Assembly (NCBI GenBank): GCA_000349905.1
Contig: KB722737.1
Coordinates: forward strand, 1,737,335-1,801,334
Direction of reading: 5' to 3'
From: Volvariella volvacea V23
Taxonomy: Eukaryota; Basidiomycota; Agaricomycetes; Agaricales; Pluteaceae
DNA length: 64,000 nucleotides
Shown: piece by piece, positions 33,007 to 46,900 of the stretch
Position numbering within the stretch: position 1 is the first letter of the stretch
Layout of the letters: every line of letters begins with the position of its first letter
Program-made: the position numbers and the translations under genes
Notes under the pieces: model-generated
Told to the model about the DNA's origin: nothing
The model's database searches: none
Seen by the model: the letters and a program-made list of their open reading frames with translations, nothing else

Positions 33007-36000
33007 ATGTCATCCGTGGTCCGACGCCCGTCTGTACCCCCGGCAGCTGTCTCTGCTGCCCCCCTTCCTGTCCCTGCGGACAGAGTCCTCAAATCCCGGG
33101 TCTCTGACCAGTCATTTGAGGAGAGTAGGAAATTCCGCTCCGTCTCCTCCCACAAATCTTCCCAGAGGTTTGATAAACGCGAGCCCCCCAGTCCAGGCAC
33201 CATCGCTGCCACCATTGCTAGTCCCATTGTGAATATTGGTGTCGATAATAAAAGCACCAACAACAGTACCAGTACTCCTAATACTAATCCTGCTGCCTCC
33301 ACCACCACAATCACAACTTCGCCCCCTCAGCAACAGGATCCAACGGCTTTGGCGGATGAGCTAGATTATATTACCATTCCTGCCCCTTCTTCCTCTTCTT
33401 CTCCTTCCAACGCCCTTTCCCACATTCGGGCTGATAAGGCCTCACGTATTCTCGGTATCAAACACCGCAAAAGCATGGAACCAATTCCCGCTTCTGCCAG
33501 AAACTCAATAGTCTCTACTCGCTCCGCTCGCGATGCGCCTCCTAGTCAGTCGTTCACCCCAACCTTACCCCTCACCTCTCTATATGTCGTCTCCGGCCTT
33601 CCCAAGTCTCCCCATACTTGGACATTGGCTGATCCCGATTCCGTTATGGGTCTTCACCACAGCGAGGGTGCTGTGAATCGTTGGTGGAGACCCGAAGTCC
33701 TCGGTAGCACCGTCAGTCCAGGTGCAGGGGGAGGCAAGAAAAAGAAACGAGGAAAAGGGGAAGAAGTCCTCAAGGGTGCCGGTGCATTGAGCAAGCAAGA
33801 GGTTGGGAAAATGCTTTCAAAGGGTCTCAAGGTTGGTCCGATACACTCCGTAGATCCGCCTTTCTAACCATCAGCATTTCCTTCCGTCTGCTTTTTTTGC
33901 GCCCGCTTTGCCTAGCTCTCTTTCACACGTGAAGTGGAAATTATCGCCTCTACATTACAACCAGCCTCAACAATCCACACTTTCACGTTCACCCTCCCTG
34001 CTCCAAACACACCACTCGCGCCAACACCCTCTGGCGACTTGTTGCGCGCTTCTGTCCTTTCCAGCGCGGACAATCGTTCATCGGCAGCCACCTTCTCGTA
34101 TCCTTACACCGATGATCCGTTTGCGCGTCCATCCTCTGCATATCTCGGCCCAACGAGTGTACTCGGCGCCGGAAACCCGGCCGCTGTTGTAGCGAGCGTC
34201 AATGCAAACGACCTCGCCGTAAGCCAGTCCAGCACCGTGACCTATCACGGTGTCTGCCTTACTGTCTGGTCTCACGCTGATGCCGAGAGGAGTGCTGCGA
34301 TTCGCCGCACTCTGGAGGCCGGAAGGTCACGCAAAGAGTCTGCACAATCCCTCGTCGCCTCACGCCTCAAAAGCTTAAGAGCCGACATTTCAAGCGCAAG
34401 CGAAGGCGCTGATCCAACCCTCCAGGCGCGAAGGAATGCTAAAAAAAGCTCCCGTGGACCTTGGGGAGATGCAGAGACTGACGGCGAGACAGAAGCTGAC
34501 GGCGCCATGAGCGAAAGTGATTTCGAAATAGCAAGCACTGTTGGGCATGGTCCTGGAGAAAGCACTTTATTCTTGCCCGGTGATACAGTGTTTTGGCTCC
34601 CATATGCCCTTAGTAGGTCTACTTCTTGATGAGATCATCGCCCTGAGCCTCGTGCTCAAAGGGCCACATTCTCATTCCCCATTAGTCATCGTATACTGAT
34701 TTCGAATTTCATTTCAGCCCTCGTCTCGAGGCATCCCGTCTATGATCTCATGAGGGATTACTTGACCCTTTCATGGGCTCGTTTCTCCAAGGATGTGCAG
34801 TCACACACCCTGCAGATCTCCAAAATTCTCGCCCACCCTGCTCCAAGGGCCGGAGATCTCATAAAGCTGGACGCTAGCCCCAAGAACGATAATGAAGGCA
34901 GTCTTGAAGTCATTGCACGTTTCCCCGGTGGACTTGACTTTGGTCGTGGACTTGTTGATATCAACTTCACGATGTGGCCCTTGTTCAAATGTCTAAATAT
35001 TGATAATATCCTTACCATTTGTGAGGTGAGGTACCTTGTTCACTATGAACGACAGATTTAATTCTGATCGTCGTTGACAGATTGCGCTTGCACCAACTGG
35101 TCGGATTCTCTTCTTCTCCAGGTATCCTGCTATGCTGGGTGTAAGTTGGACACTCTCAGCTCAGTCCAGGTGGAGGCTGATTTGTGCTGTGGCTAGATTG
35201 CTGTCAACACTATCAAGTACCTCGTAGAATTGCGAGGGTGGAATGGCATTGCGCTGCCGGCAGTTCACTCCCGTGATGCCAAGATATACATTGAAGATCC
35301 CGGTCCGTGGATCATGGGCCTTGCTACTGAAGCACGCTACAGCATCAGGCCTGCCCCTGAAGTCTGTGTGTGTGACTTGTAAGTCATATACTGCTATTGG
35401 CTTGCATTTCTGCTAACAACCCGGTTAGGGATATCAACTATCTGTCCGTCTTTCCTTCTACTGATTACTTAGAGGTTTTTGTGCTAAGCTTCTAAACAGG
35501 AGCTGTCCTTCCCCTCCCGTTGGGGCTGTCTCTACCAAGCAACAACGAGAAAAGTACAGACAGAGGCTCTTGGCCGCTTTCCATTCCCATTACCACCCGG
35601 ATAACTCGGTACCAAGGCAGGTGCTACTTTTACTGTACATCGTGGTTATTCTCATCCTTCCTAGCGAGTTTAAGGAAGCATTCCCAGCGGGTCGCTTCCG
35701 GCCCGTTTGCAAGATTCAAGCCAAACGAGGCGGCTCCTCGTTCGCTGTGGCTGAACAAATCAAGCCCCCTGAGTGGTGGAACTCTACTCGTATTATCCAG
35801 GCTTTTGATTCTGTACTTCAAGATAAGGTTGGAACGGCAATTGCTCAGCGCATTGCGGACTTATACTGACCACTGACTTTGTTTGTTGTAGTTCAAGAAG
35901 CCTTCATTCCTGAAACGCATTAGCACATTTGGCGCTACTAAACGACCACCCCAGCTCACGGCTGCAGAACAACTCATCCAGCACTCTATTCGAAAACGTG

Positions 36001-37648
36001 CTACGGCCTTTGTCGATGCTCGTGATGATCTGGAAACTAAGATTGGTCGTCTATCCCGCCGCCTCAACTTCCTGATGACTGAATCAGACCTCTGGAGAGA
36101 CAAATTCGTCACCTTTGAGCAATATGCAGAGAGATTGAGTGCTGAAGCTAATCAGCTTCGTGCTAAGATCAACAAGGAACAACGCGAAACGAAGAGATTG
36201 TCAGGTCTCGTCTCGTTGACTGCTGCTGAGAAGACCAAGCTCCAAAACCGTAAGTCCCATCATGTCGCCGCATTAGCTCATCGACGATAATCATATACCT
36301 TCAGAACTTCGTGATACTGAACTCGCCCACAAAGAAGCAATGCTCGAATTGCAGAGGATGAAGGAAACGATGGACAGGATGGAGCAAGAACGCGCAGAGA
36401 TGGTCGCAGAAGTTGAGGCTCAGATCGAACGAGCTCTAGCTTCAATGGCTGTTGATATGGACGATAATGAATCTTATGGCAGTTCTCGCCCGGGAAGTCG
36501 ACTTTCCTCTACAAGCAGTTCTCGACGACCAAGTGATGCAGCCAAGAGCAAGCTTCGTTCATTCTCTACCGAGTCCACTCTGGCAGAGACTTATGGAGAT
36601 CAGAATGAGGATGTTACCCTCACTAGCTCAAGCAAATTTGAACAGCGTAAAACGGAGACGATCAAGGAGAGCGAGGAAGACGGCGTTCCCCTGAGCCCTA
36701 CCAAGAAGAAGAGGTTCTCTGCAACAGAAGCCGATCTCCCCCAGGATGGTATGAATGCTGTTGACGAAGGAATAAGTCAGAAGAGCGACAAAATCGCCCA
36801 GAAGGTTTTTGAGATACAACGAAAGGTACTGCCGTTACTTCAATGAATAATAGTGGTCTAACCTCTGTCGAAAATTTGTCCCATAGCTGGAAACCGCCCT
36901 CTCCTCTGAGCGCCTCCACAGCAAATGGAAGAGCCATATGGAGAGCGAGGAAGAGCTATCCGAGAGTGCTCGTTCTAAGTCATCACGAAATGGCCATCGC
37001 CTTGTTATCAAGCCGCCTTCAAGTAAGAAGTCAAGGAACAGGAGTGGGACAGGTTCCTCCTCTCAGACGGGACATCGTACTCCCGTTGCTGCTGAGGAGG
37101 CTAGTTCGCCTACAGTTAAACATAGTACATCCTCCTCACATTTGAGTCCGCCATCTGAATCTGGTAGCAAAACCCCGACAAGAGGATCTTTCTCGGACAA
37201 CTCTCGAGACGAAACAAGCACTCAGGATAGTGTCTCCCAACCGACCTTACGCAGAGCCCCTTCAGGAGACTCTCTCTATAGCAAGCGAGCCATGTCTCCT
37301 ACTCAGTTAACTCCCTCGACCCCTTCCCTCACCGGAGGAGCCACTGGTTTGACGGATGACTCGGATACCGATTTCCAAAGTGCTTATTCCACCAGCCCCC
37401 GCGATAGTTATGCAAGCTTCGATAATCACCGTGCTCTCACGTTGTCCGTCGATGACCCTCAGGGTATCATTGAGTTGGATGACAATGGTTACGGGGAACT
37501 GGAAAAGGCCTCTGCATTAACGCCACAAATTGGGAGAGAACGCGCGTTGAGCACAGCAACTGCAATCAACACTCGTGATGTAGAGCCAAGCCCCACCTAT
37601 AGTGAAGACACCATTGTGGCTCGTTCCCGAGGCGCTAGAAGGACTTAA
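33007..37648 (+). CDS. DENN-domain protein (probable Rab guanine nucleotide exchange factor)
   Basis: DENN domains activate Rab GTPases in membrane traffic. After a disordered Ser/Pro/Thr N-terminus come uDENN-like parts (LTSLYVVSGLPKSPHTW; later LSFTREVEIIAS, YHGVCLTVWSHADAERSAAI). The core cDENN is unmistakable: TLVSRHPVYDLMRDYLTLSW, LNIDNILTICEIALAPTGRI, LFFSRYPAMLGIAVNTIKYL, LRGWNGIALPAVHSRDAKIY and DPGPWIMGLATEARY, then VCDLDINYLSCPSPPVG. The C-terminal half has a coiled coil (SRRLNFLMTESDLWRDKF... EMLELQRMKETMDRMEQER) and a long Ser/Thr-rich tail to 37648. About 12 exons, including one of 15 nt (35429-35443). The intron near 35617-35671 is ambiguous (a GC donor or a shifted acceptor). 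Length is roughly 1,300 residues. The Rab target cannot be inferred. Confidence 0.88.
35429..35443 (+). other. Predicted 15-nt exon of the DENN gene
   Basis: Between an intron ending ggttag and one starting gtccgt. It encodes the DINY core of VCDLDINYLSCPSPP with split codons at both ends (tt|g and ct|g). Frame is restored only if it is included together with the acceptor aacag at 35501. The donor gtccgt is weak but is also used in RPS11 intron 2. Confidence 0.65.
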
Positions 37649-37961
37649 CGCCGGCCCTTGTATTGTATACCCATTTGCAGGCGTGCAAAGCCTCCTTTAT
37701 TAGTGCCGCCGCCGACAATTAAGCAGCTTCGTTTATCCTACGAATTTCATGTATATCTATTTCGATAATGAGGCCTGTCTAATAGCTTTTCTGCTTTTGA
37801 TCAACAACCTTAGTGTTATGTTGGATATCTAGCCTTGGAACGGATTGATTTTTTTTTTTACTCAATGCATATTACACGTGTTTGGACGCGGGAAATGTTA
37901 TTCTACACTGCCAAATCCATACAGTATTACATATGAATGTCCATTAGGTATACATAGTCCA
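37649..37961. other. Convergent 3' interval between the DENN gene and VPS13
   Basis: 313 bp, AT-rich, with a run of T (37850-37859) and one CACGTG (37875-37880). It holds the two 3' UTRs. I see nothing else. Confidence 0.45.
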
Positions 37962-40900
37962 TTAACTCTCCATCTTCTTCCGCGTGTTAAATGTCTTGAC
38001 CACCACAGCTATTTGGTTGAAAAACCATGATTGTGATGACTTGTCCGGTATAAGCGCAAATTTATCCTGTTCCCTTCCATCTTTATGGGCAAACCGAATA
38101 CCAGTATCCTCTACTGTAATACCCTTAACCTTGGTAAACGGAAGGTCCCATTCTAGACGCAATTTTTTGGACCAAAACGAAAGAACGCGGGAGGTCGTGA
38201 GGAGAATTACATTGTCCCCACCCGGGGTGTCTGAAACACGATCAAGCCCAACCCCTTGTGAACACAATACAAGCATACCTATATGGGCAACATAGGACTC
38301 GGACCGATACATTCCTTCGTTGAGGTCCTTCATCCAGTACTGGCCAATGGCAGCTCGATGAGAGTATGGCTGTGCCGACGGTGAGAGATTTGCTGAAGAT
38401 CGTATACGAACCAGTTTACCTGCAGGACGCCGTCATGTGGCACATGCCTTGGCTGTGAGACGGGTTATTGTAGGCACCCAAGTGAAGGAAATGCGGTTGA
38501 CTTACCAAGCGTTTTCTCTCCCTCTCGGGATTATCGAAGACAGTAGTGGTATTGCGGATACCTGCGACTGTGAACAGCACGAATATTCAGGTGGGCGATT
38601 GTACTTGCCTTCGGATACATTGGATGCTAAATCAAAAACACCGATTACTGGCTTCGTCACAACTCTTATGTACAAATTAGAATCTCTTGGAGCTGCAATG
38701 AACAAAGGAATTCTGCCTTACCCTACCAGCCCCTTGCCTACTCCCTTGAAGAAGCCCAATGGACCCTCAGCTTCTGCGCCTTCGATGGGTTTCATCTAAG
38801 CATTCGTGAGTTACGTATATTTGAAAGAAATTTGTCATGCTAACCAAAACACCTTCCACCGCACTAGACACACTGCTTGCTAATGCCTCTCCACCAGTTG
38901 CAACGCCATAACTAATCATTACCAAAATGAAATCATGTCAAATGGGTAATGTTTGCACCATACGTACAGCGCATGTCGAGGTCGATTGCGGCGCTGGTTC
39001 ATGCGCCGACGAGCTTGGTATTCTGCGTCAAAAGTTGCAGCTGACAGTCCTAAAGGAGGGTGAGCGCATGGGCAAAACATTTTTCCTTGTGTCGCCTGCC
39101 TTTTCCGACGCTACTCGTAAACTTGGTCATACTGTCGCTGATCCCAAAGACGGTCTTCTTAACAAAACTGGCAGCACCCTGTAAGAAACCATGAATACTT
39201 ATTCATGTTGCCCATGCTGGATTATTTCTCGCCTTGGCAAATCCGATTCCGAACTCTCGGTTTCCGTGCATGACGACGCCGTTATATGGCTCATAGAAAA
39301 TGTCTGCAACACCAGAGCTGACATTGGAAAACAAGCCAACAGGGTTACCAATGAAATCTGCAGATCCCAGGATTCGGTACAATTGACGAATAACATCTTG
39401 ACGATAGTGATACAACACACGACTTTGCAATTCCGGTAGAGTCGACCGCGCATCCTTAATAGCTAGAGCATTCAACTCCAGAGGCGCATCGTTAATATTA
39501 CCGATGGTCATGGTCAATGCATTCACAACGACTGCAAGGGGACCACCCCCAATGATCCTAAGATGTGAACGTATTAGCCACCAACTAGGACTCAGGAGAG
39601 GCACTTACGTGTCTTCTCGCTCTGTGCGCATAAAAGAGAGAGAAAGCTTAATAGGCTGAAACTCCAGCACCTCAAAATAATATGTTTGTCCAGCGGCTAC
39701 GTCCGTCGGCTCTGGGATGTCATCTGGATGTTCCACTAAGCAGCTAAATGGAAGGATATTATGAATATGAATGAGAATATATTTCGAAAATTGCGCACTC
39801 TTTCGTATCTTCTTGCCAGGATGCTCCTTTAACTTGGGATAACTCATAAAGAGAAAACAACAAGTCTTCGTCCGCCTCGATAGTAAGTGCCTGCAGTAGG
39901 ATAGAGCAATACTTGACGAAAAATACCCCATGCGCTGGAAGAGGTTAGAGTTGATTTCTTCACTGTAATCCAAATGCTTACCTTGATCCTTCAGCCATGT
40001 TACGGAGGCTTGTATTGTTGGCAGTGCAGCTACACTTTTATCCTCATTAGTAATGGGCGTAGGTTGGATTACAACTGGGTAGATGGCATCATGAAGCTGA
40101 TTGTCGATTTGTAGCACGCCACACGAGAGAGCAACGCTTTGGGAAATGGGATTATCCGAATAAGCTAACTTCAAGTCCGTTAGCGAGGCATATATAACCT
40201 CAACCATCTTGCGATTAATGAGTGAGATGGCTATTCCGCTGAAATTAAGGTCGAATGAAAACGTAGTGGGTACATCTTTCTGTATAGCCTCAAAAACCTC
40301 GAAGCTGGACGATGAATCAGATTTCGAAAGAGTGGAAAGAGTGGATAGGGTTGAGTTAGATCTATTTCGTGGTCGGTATAAGCTGCGGTCAGGGCTGTAG
40401 TTCGTGATTCTGAGGATTTGTCTGGCACCATCCGCGCGAACATCTAGAGACACGGCCCGTGTGCGTTGATTGTGCTGGGAAGGATGATGAGTATACTTCC
40501 ATTAGCAAGTATCGATGGTATCATACGGTGAATTTGAACGGCACAAGATCGCCAATCTCCATCACATCAACCACGCGACGAGAGCCATTTACAGTCAGTT
40601 GCAGCTTCTTTTCTTTGAGTGCTGGATAATCCCAAGCGTAGTCGCGGACAGATCGGGAGGGTAGTTGATATCCGATTTTTCCAGTAGACTTCTTATCGTC
40701 CTCCCCCTCCTAGAGATGATGTTAGTTGACAGAAAGATGAAAATGATACATAGCCCATACCGTTTGTGAAAATTCAAAGTCAAAGTTGCTCTCATTCTCG
40801 ATACGATACGGCCACTCCTCTGCCCTTGAAAAGGTGACGAAAATAGTCGGTCCCTCCACTTGTATATGCGCTTGAATCAATTGTACAGGGTGATTATCGT

Positions 40901-43900
40901 GTCTAACATCGCGCTCTCGCAACCTGAGGTAGGTAGAGCCAAGGTCCTCGATGTTAAACGGCGGAGACCTGTGTATTTGGTGAATACATAAATCTGAGTG
41001 TAATAGATTGGAGGTACCATTGTGCGTTCAACCCTGTGAATGCAATAGTCAGGAGTTTTTCCTGCCCAGACTTGAAAAGGTGCAAGGGACATCGTTCTCC
41101 TGGTTTCAAAATAGAACGATCTCTCAGGGCAACACCGTGCTCTCTAAATGAAAGCGTATCCTGTAGTTTATTGATCAAGTAGAATCTCGCCGCCAATATG
41201 ACAACCTTTGTAAGTTTATACTTTCCAACACCTTCGCTCCAGGACATGCCAATGTGATATTCATCCGCTTTATTATTTGAAGATGCAACACTCAGAGTAG
41301 TTTCAGCAGAAGGGGCCTCGAAAGAATATATCTAGCCCAAGATGGAAAGTAAGTCATGGATCGTATTTAATCATTCTTATCCGTACCTTAGACAGGCTGG
41401 AATCCCCAACTCTGAAAATGAATTCATGCCCGTTATCATAAGGGTGCGACAAGACTATTATCGATACAATTAGTTCGCAGACATACACCGGACTAAAATA
41501 CCTACGGAAAGGAGTAGTGGTTGTCAAGACCTCTGTAATACTGTCAGTCCCACGCTACACAAAGAAAGTGGAAGGGTCTCGCACCAGCACGGTTGTCTCC
41601 CGCCACATCCTGAGCACCTGGGCGAGTCGAACGCGCAGATTTCACAGAGTATATAAGCCCTGTTTTGTTGATGATGATGTACGGCGCATATATTTGTACT
41701 TTGAAGGCCCCACCGGAATCGGGGTACCGACTACAAGAAAATGAGACCCAGAACAAAGCAAACAAATCGTGCGCCTTACGAATAATGTAAACCAATCTCC
41801 AACTTCCTGCTCTGTGAATCCTGTAATACCAAACGATTTTCTGTATCAAACTCTCCTTGTCCGTCCGTATTAATGATGGCAAATTCGCTCGCTTTAAAGA
41901 CTAAGATAACGGCCATCACCAACCAGAAGAGCTATCACTTGAGGAAGGCCTACCCGTGTCTTGAATCGTGATACTCAGCAGGACGAAATGACTGAGCTCG
42001 ACCGAATGCACCGGCATTATACCCCCTTTCCGAAGGAAACTCCTCCAGTTTTGATCTGTATCTTTGTCGTATACGCGATATTCAAGGTCATACGGAAGGA
42101 GGTTTTCCAGCTCTATAGGTGCACGTAGTTTAAGATTCAATTTTGGGAATTGCCTACCATTCCCCCCTCAGTATGCATTGCCAGATCTTATTAGTGATCT
42201 TACCGCATGGTGTTCACCTCCATCTGAGCCCACACTTGGAAGCGAAAAGCTGCTTCCCTGGAATCATTATGTGGGCAGCGCGCGGTAAAATTCTTTCGTG
42301 CTTGTAGATCCTCCCATCTAATAGGAGCACTCCATTTGTATCCAAAGCCCTCTGTTGCGAGCAAGGTGAGCAACCAAAAATACAGGGTAGCTGAAGAACT
42401 GAAGGACTCACGGTCCGGTTGCAGGCGAACTCTGCTATGTGTTACAGCTTCAACCGGCAAAGAGTAATCATGGCCCGGGGGAACTTTTTGGACGGAATCA
42501 ATCGGGCTACCAGCGCTATCGACAAGCATAACTTCAAGTGGATATAACGTTTGGTTTTCAATTTTGTATGTGGAGCGTAATGTGACGATTTTGACATTGT
42601 CGACGACTCGAACTTCACATAGAATGCGACTCGGGTATTTGTCGTTTCTTGGTCGTAAAGTGAAGACGTATTCCCCTTCCCTGTCAACCGGTATTCCGCG
42701 TATTGGCTCCCAGGATTTTCCTAGGAACTGAATTCCAATGTTATGCCGGCCGGATAGCGCTATATGCTGCGGTTGATGGATTAATAACTTCGCAAGAAAT
42801 TAAAACGACTATCACGTACTTCTCGCAAGGTCCTCCAATCGTCAAATCTCCAATCTATCGTCTGGCTATGCAAAAGGGTTGTGGGTTCCTGAGCGCCTTT
42901 ATTATCGTTTGGTTCAGTGATGTCGGACCAAACCAGTAGCGCTATGCCCGTGATATTATGTATTCGGTAGGGCGCAAAAGTCCCCCGAGTTTTGGCTGCC
43001 ATTTGCAGTGGCGCTTCCGCTTCCAATCCAGACAATGTCATGAGCGCAACCTCCATGAAGGTTGTGCTCACATTGAGGTCCAATCTTTCTCTAGAATCTA
43101 CTGCCACTTTGAGACCTTCCTTAGGGTTTGGCCGTGACACCTATGGCACAACAGTTAAATTAATTTACAGTAAAGCAAAGTATCATCACTACCGTTATTG
43201 TAAAAGTCCAGGGGTCGATGACTATAAGATCAGTCAGCAACAAGTCTCTTCATGGACAATAGACCCTCACGTGGTTCCCAGTGAGAATTTGTAAGGTTCC
43301 AGTATGTAATGTCAACGGCCAGCGTTACGCTCGCATGCAACTGGTGTCGGTCTGTTAAACTGGCCCCTCATAAGAGTTGTGTCGACTGACCTCGTTAGAC
43401 CAATCTCTGGCGCTGACTACGAAGGGTTTCACTCTCAAATGAAACATTGGTTGCTCATACATATCCGTGATAAGTACGAGACGGAATCCGTTCAAGGTCG
43501 CATTGAACTAAAGCACTAATAAGCCAAGTCCTCGGACAATAAAATCTCTTGTACCTGTTCTTTGGATACTACAACCATGGCAGAGCCGCTAGGCGTCTCG
43601 GCACGTGAATTCGGCGGAAACGAGGACGAGCTCCTTGCTGCTGGAGAGCCCATTGAGTTAGGTTGTACGGAACTACGTTCGTTGGACTGTGTAGCGTTGG
43701 AGTATAACTCCATGGCCCTACTTGCAATTGAGGTAATGAGATTTATATCCCGATACGAAGCTCGAAAGATGACGGGTGCCATAGTTAACTCTATATTCGC
43801 GAATTGCTGTGTTGACGAGGAACGACTATCAAATGTGAAAGTGACATCCACATCGTCCAGAAATCGAGCATTTTCAGATAGTTTCCCCATGCTCATTAAC

Positions 43901-46900
43901 GACATTCCGAGGCGAGAGACGGAAAGCGCCGTAATTCCCTGCGGACAAATGAGTCAAGGTGACAGGTAATCAATGTATCCGCACCTGTTGGGATAAAGAA
44001 AGTTGATGGACAGATAGGCTTATGGCCTGTGTATCTGGGTTCGTGTCATCTTGTAAAACACTAATGGCTACATCGTGGAGGTCTATCCGAAAATCCAGTG
44101 AATTTGAAGGTTGGGGCTTGGGTGGGTCTTTTGCCGATGAAGGTGGCTCCAAGTGTCTTTGCTGGGTTGGTTGAGGGAGAGGTAGGGTGAAGAAGTCAAG
44201 GAGAGCAACTAATGGGTCCAGTGCAAAAAGTATTTGTGGCGCGTCAATGTTCACAATGACCTGAGATGTAGGCTTCCGTCCACTCGAGGTAGTGTAGAGG
44301 ACCATAAACTGGTTACGCTCATGCTGTGCCGCGGGAATGACTTCACGGAACTTGCTGGGGCCAGAACGCGTGTTCGTCATGGTGAATGAGCGCAGAACGA
44401 CTTGAGCTTCACTTGAACCGTCCGCCAGACTCTTATACCTCAGACTGTTATCAACCAGAGCGAATTTAGCAATGCCATGATCCTCCGTATTATTCTCCTC
44501 TACTTCATCATCGAATAGCTCAAGCTTCACAGCCCCAATCTCTGCAAGAAGATCGAAAGAGGTTTGGCTTTGTTGTTGAAGTTCTGGCTGCACGTGTGCC
44601 GCCGAAGAGCTTGCAGTTTTGGTATCGATAAATCGTGAGGTGAAGGCAGGTTCTTCGGATGGTGACACAAAAACGCGAGGGATCACCTGTAGTATGTGCA
44701 TCAAGATGATATACTGGGTGTGGGTAAGCGATAAGTGAACATCAGAAACTTTCAGGGCAACCTATAGAGTTGACTACGTGAGATAAGATTGTCATGAGAC
44801 GAGTGTGACAGTACCTGAGTAGTTGGCATGTTGGTATCTTTTACAATACCAATGTCCAAGGCTTGGATAACTTGACCACGGACATCAATATCCTGAATAA
44901 TCTTGAGCGTTGTTTGACCTTGTTCCGAGTGGAGTCGAGAAACTAGCTGAATCCCAGAGAGACTCGCTTGAATCTCGTTCAGAGTGGGCTTAGGCGTGTT
45001 GCGAGCATGAATTTCGCCCAGTCTCGCAACAATCACGTCCGGCGATCGGATGGGGTCAGTAGGGAACACGAGGATGGGGGATTTGATTGAGATTTCGTAT
45101 TGCATGCGGTCAACCTCAGGTGCGCTTTGAACAGCCGCTTGCGTAGCAGCATCATAAAATGCCTTGAGCTTGGAAAACTTAAGGAAAACCCAATATATAG
45201 CCCGTAAAGGTTCTTCCAAGAATTGTAACTTGACAGACGCTGCATTTAGAGAGAAGGATGACTTGGTGCCAGTGCCGTTGTGGGACTCCTCATCGGGGTC
45301 ATATGTTTGATAGGTAAAGTCAGCAAAGTTTGAGCCTTCAATAGATAGAATCTCCATGAATTCGTCTCGAACCGAGTAAACGTTGGCATCATTTGTTAGA
45401 GAGAGGCTCCCAAGGCGACCGGTGACTCGAATAGTTGTAGGTCTGAGATACACGGCTACGTCGGCTGTGGATAATGAGAGTGTCGCAAGGCTGACCTCAT
45501 CCTGCAATATTATGACTAGTGGCGTATGAGCGATTACCCTGAAGACCAGATCTATTATGAGTACCTTGAATGCTTGCTAACTTCAATAAGACTCTAATTC
45601 TTCCTGGTGAGCTGGTGGGGGACTCTTGTTCTTGGGTGGCAGGGGCTTGATCTGCCGATGGGCCCAGGCTTGTACCTTGAGAAACAAAGGTCGACATAAT
45701 GAAATCATAAAGTGAAATAAGTGGTTGGGGGGCAGCACGAAGGATCAGGGTAGACATCGTAATCTCTACTGCTTGATCTATGCCTTCATAAGTCGTGGCA
45801 AATTCTGGCGAAGCCTGTTGAATCCTGCGGTAGTTTACTAGGAGGAGATCCTTGCTAGTATCTTCCAAAGTGCCAGGTTCAAGGGAGGATATAAAGTGAA
45901 CAGGTGGCAGTGGTGACTGCTCAAGCGCCATTGAAACAGATCTAGACAAGTTAACATGCATATCCAACCTAAAGAGAAGTTAATTACCTCAGGGCGACTT
46001 TAACGTGCATCTCGTGCTTAGTAGTGGATAGATGTATGGCAAATGTTTGCAATGACAGCGAGCCCAAAGGTTTATCCTCACCCTGGCCATCACCCTTGCT
46101 CAGAGTGGCACTAAGGTGTTCCACCTGAAAGTCTAGCTCAAAAAGGTGCTGTCTCAATTCCGGACGCTGGAGGACATGAGCTCGCATTCCGTCATGTCTC
46201 ATTTTGCTTACCTGAACTGTGCCATCCTCGGCCTCAAAAAACTGATCCTCGTGTGAGCTGGTACTATCTTCGTCGGTATCACTGCCATCACTTTCTGCAA
46301 TAGCATAATCTGCATTGGTCCGGAAAAGTGGTTGTGGAAGTGGGAAACTTGTTACAAGTCGAGGACTTTTAGCCTGGTTTGCTTCAACCTCGAAGTGGGG
46401 TATTGACACTTCGATCAATCGCATGAGCGCCTTGTACTTCACATCGGATAGGTTGAGTTGCAGAGTTGGAAGTTTGCCTGAAACCTTCCAACGTGTGAGA
46501 CTGTACGCCGTAGGTACAATAGAGTTCTGGAGGTGAAAATCAATGTTCGTTCGTTCGAGCAAGTGGTACCCATTGCTCTTTGTTGAAGTGAGGGCATCAC
46601 GGCAAGCCTGTAGACTATCACCGACAACAAACTGGGGATAACACATCAAGTCACGAAGGAAGAACACCTAATAAATCTCACCTGGGCCGCCTCCAATCTC
46701 AGGGAGAACCTATCATACATCAAGGATTCTAGATGCCTGTAGTCAGCTTCTGTGTACTTCTGGTTGCGTTTCAAGTGTATCGTTTTGATGGCATCCTTGC
46801 TGGCCAAAGCACTCTCGATAGATATATGCCCAGCGTCTATTATGAGGTGCTTGCATTCATAAGTGGAAACGCTAGGAAACCTATCAGCCATTTGGCAAGA

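Noticed and set aside
35600..35680. Possible third GC-AG intron in the DENN gene (accaag|gcaggt)
   Set aside because: A GT donor at 35609 with an acceptor after gcgag also keeps frame (NSFKEAFP), so the GC donor is not required.
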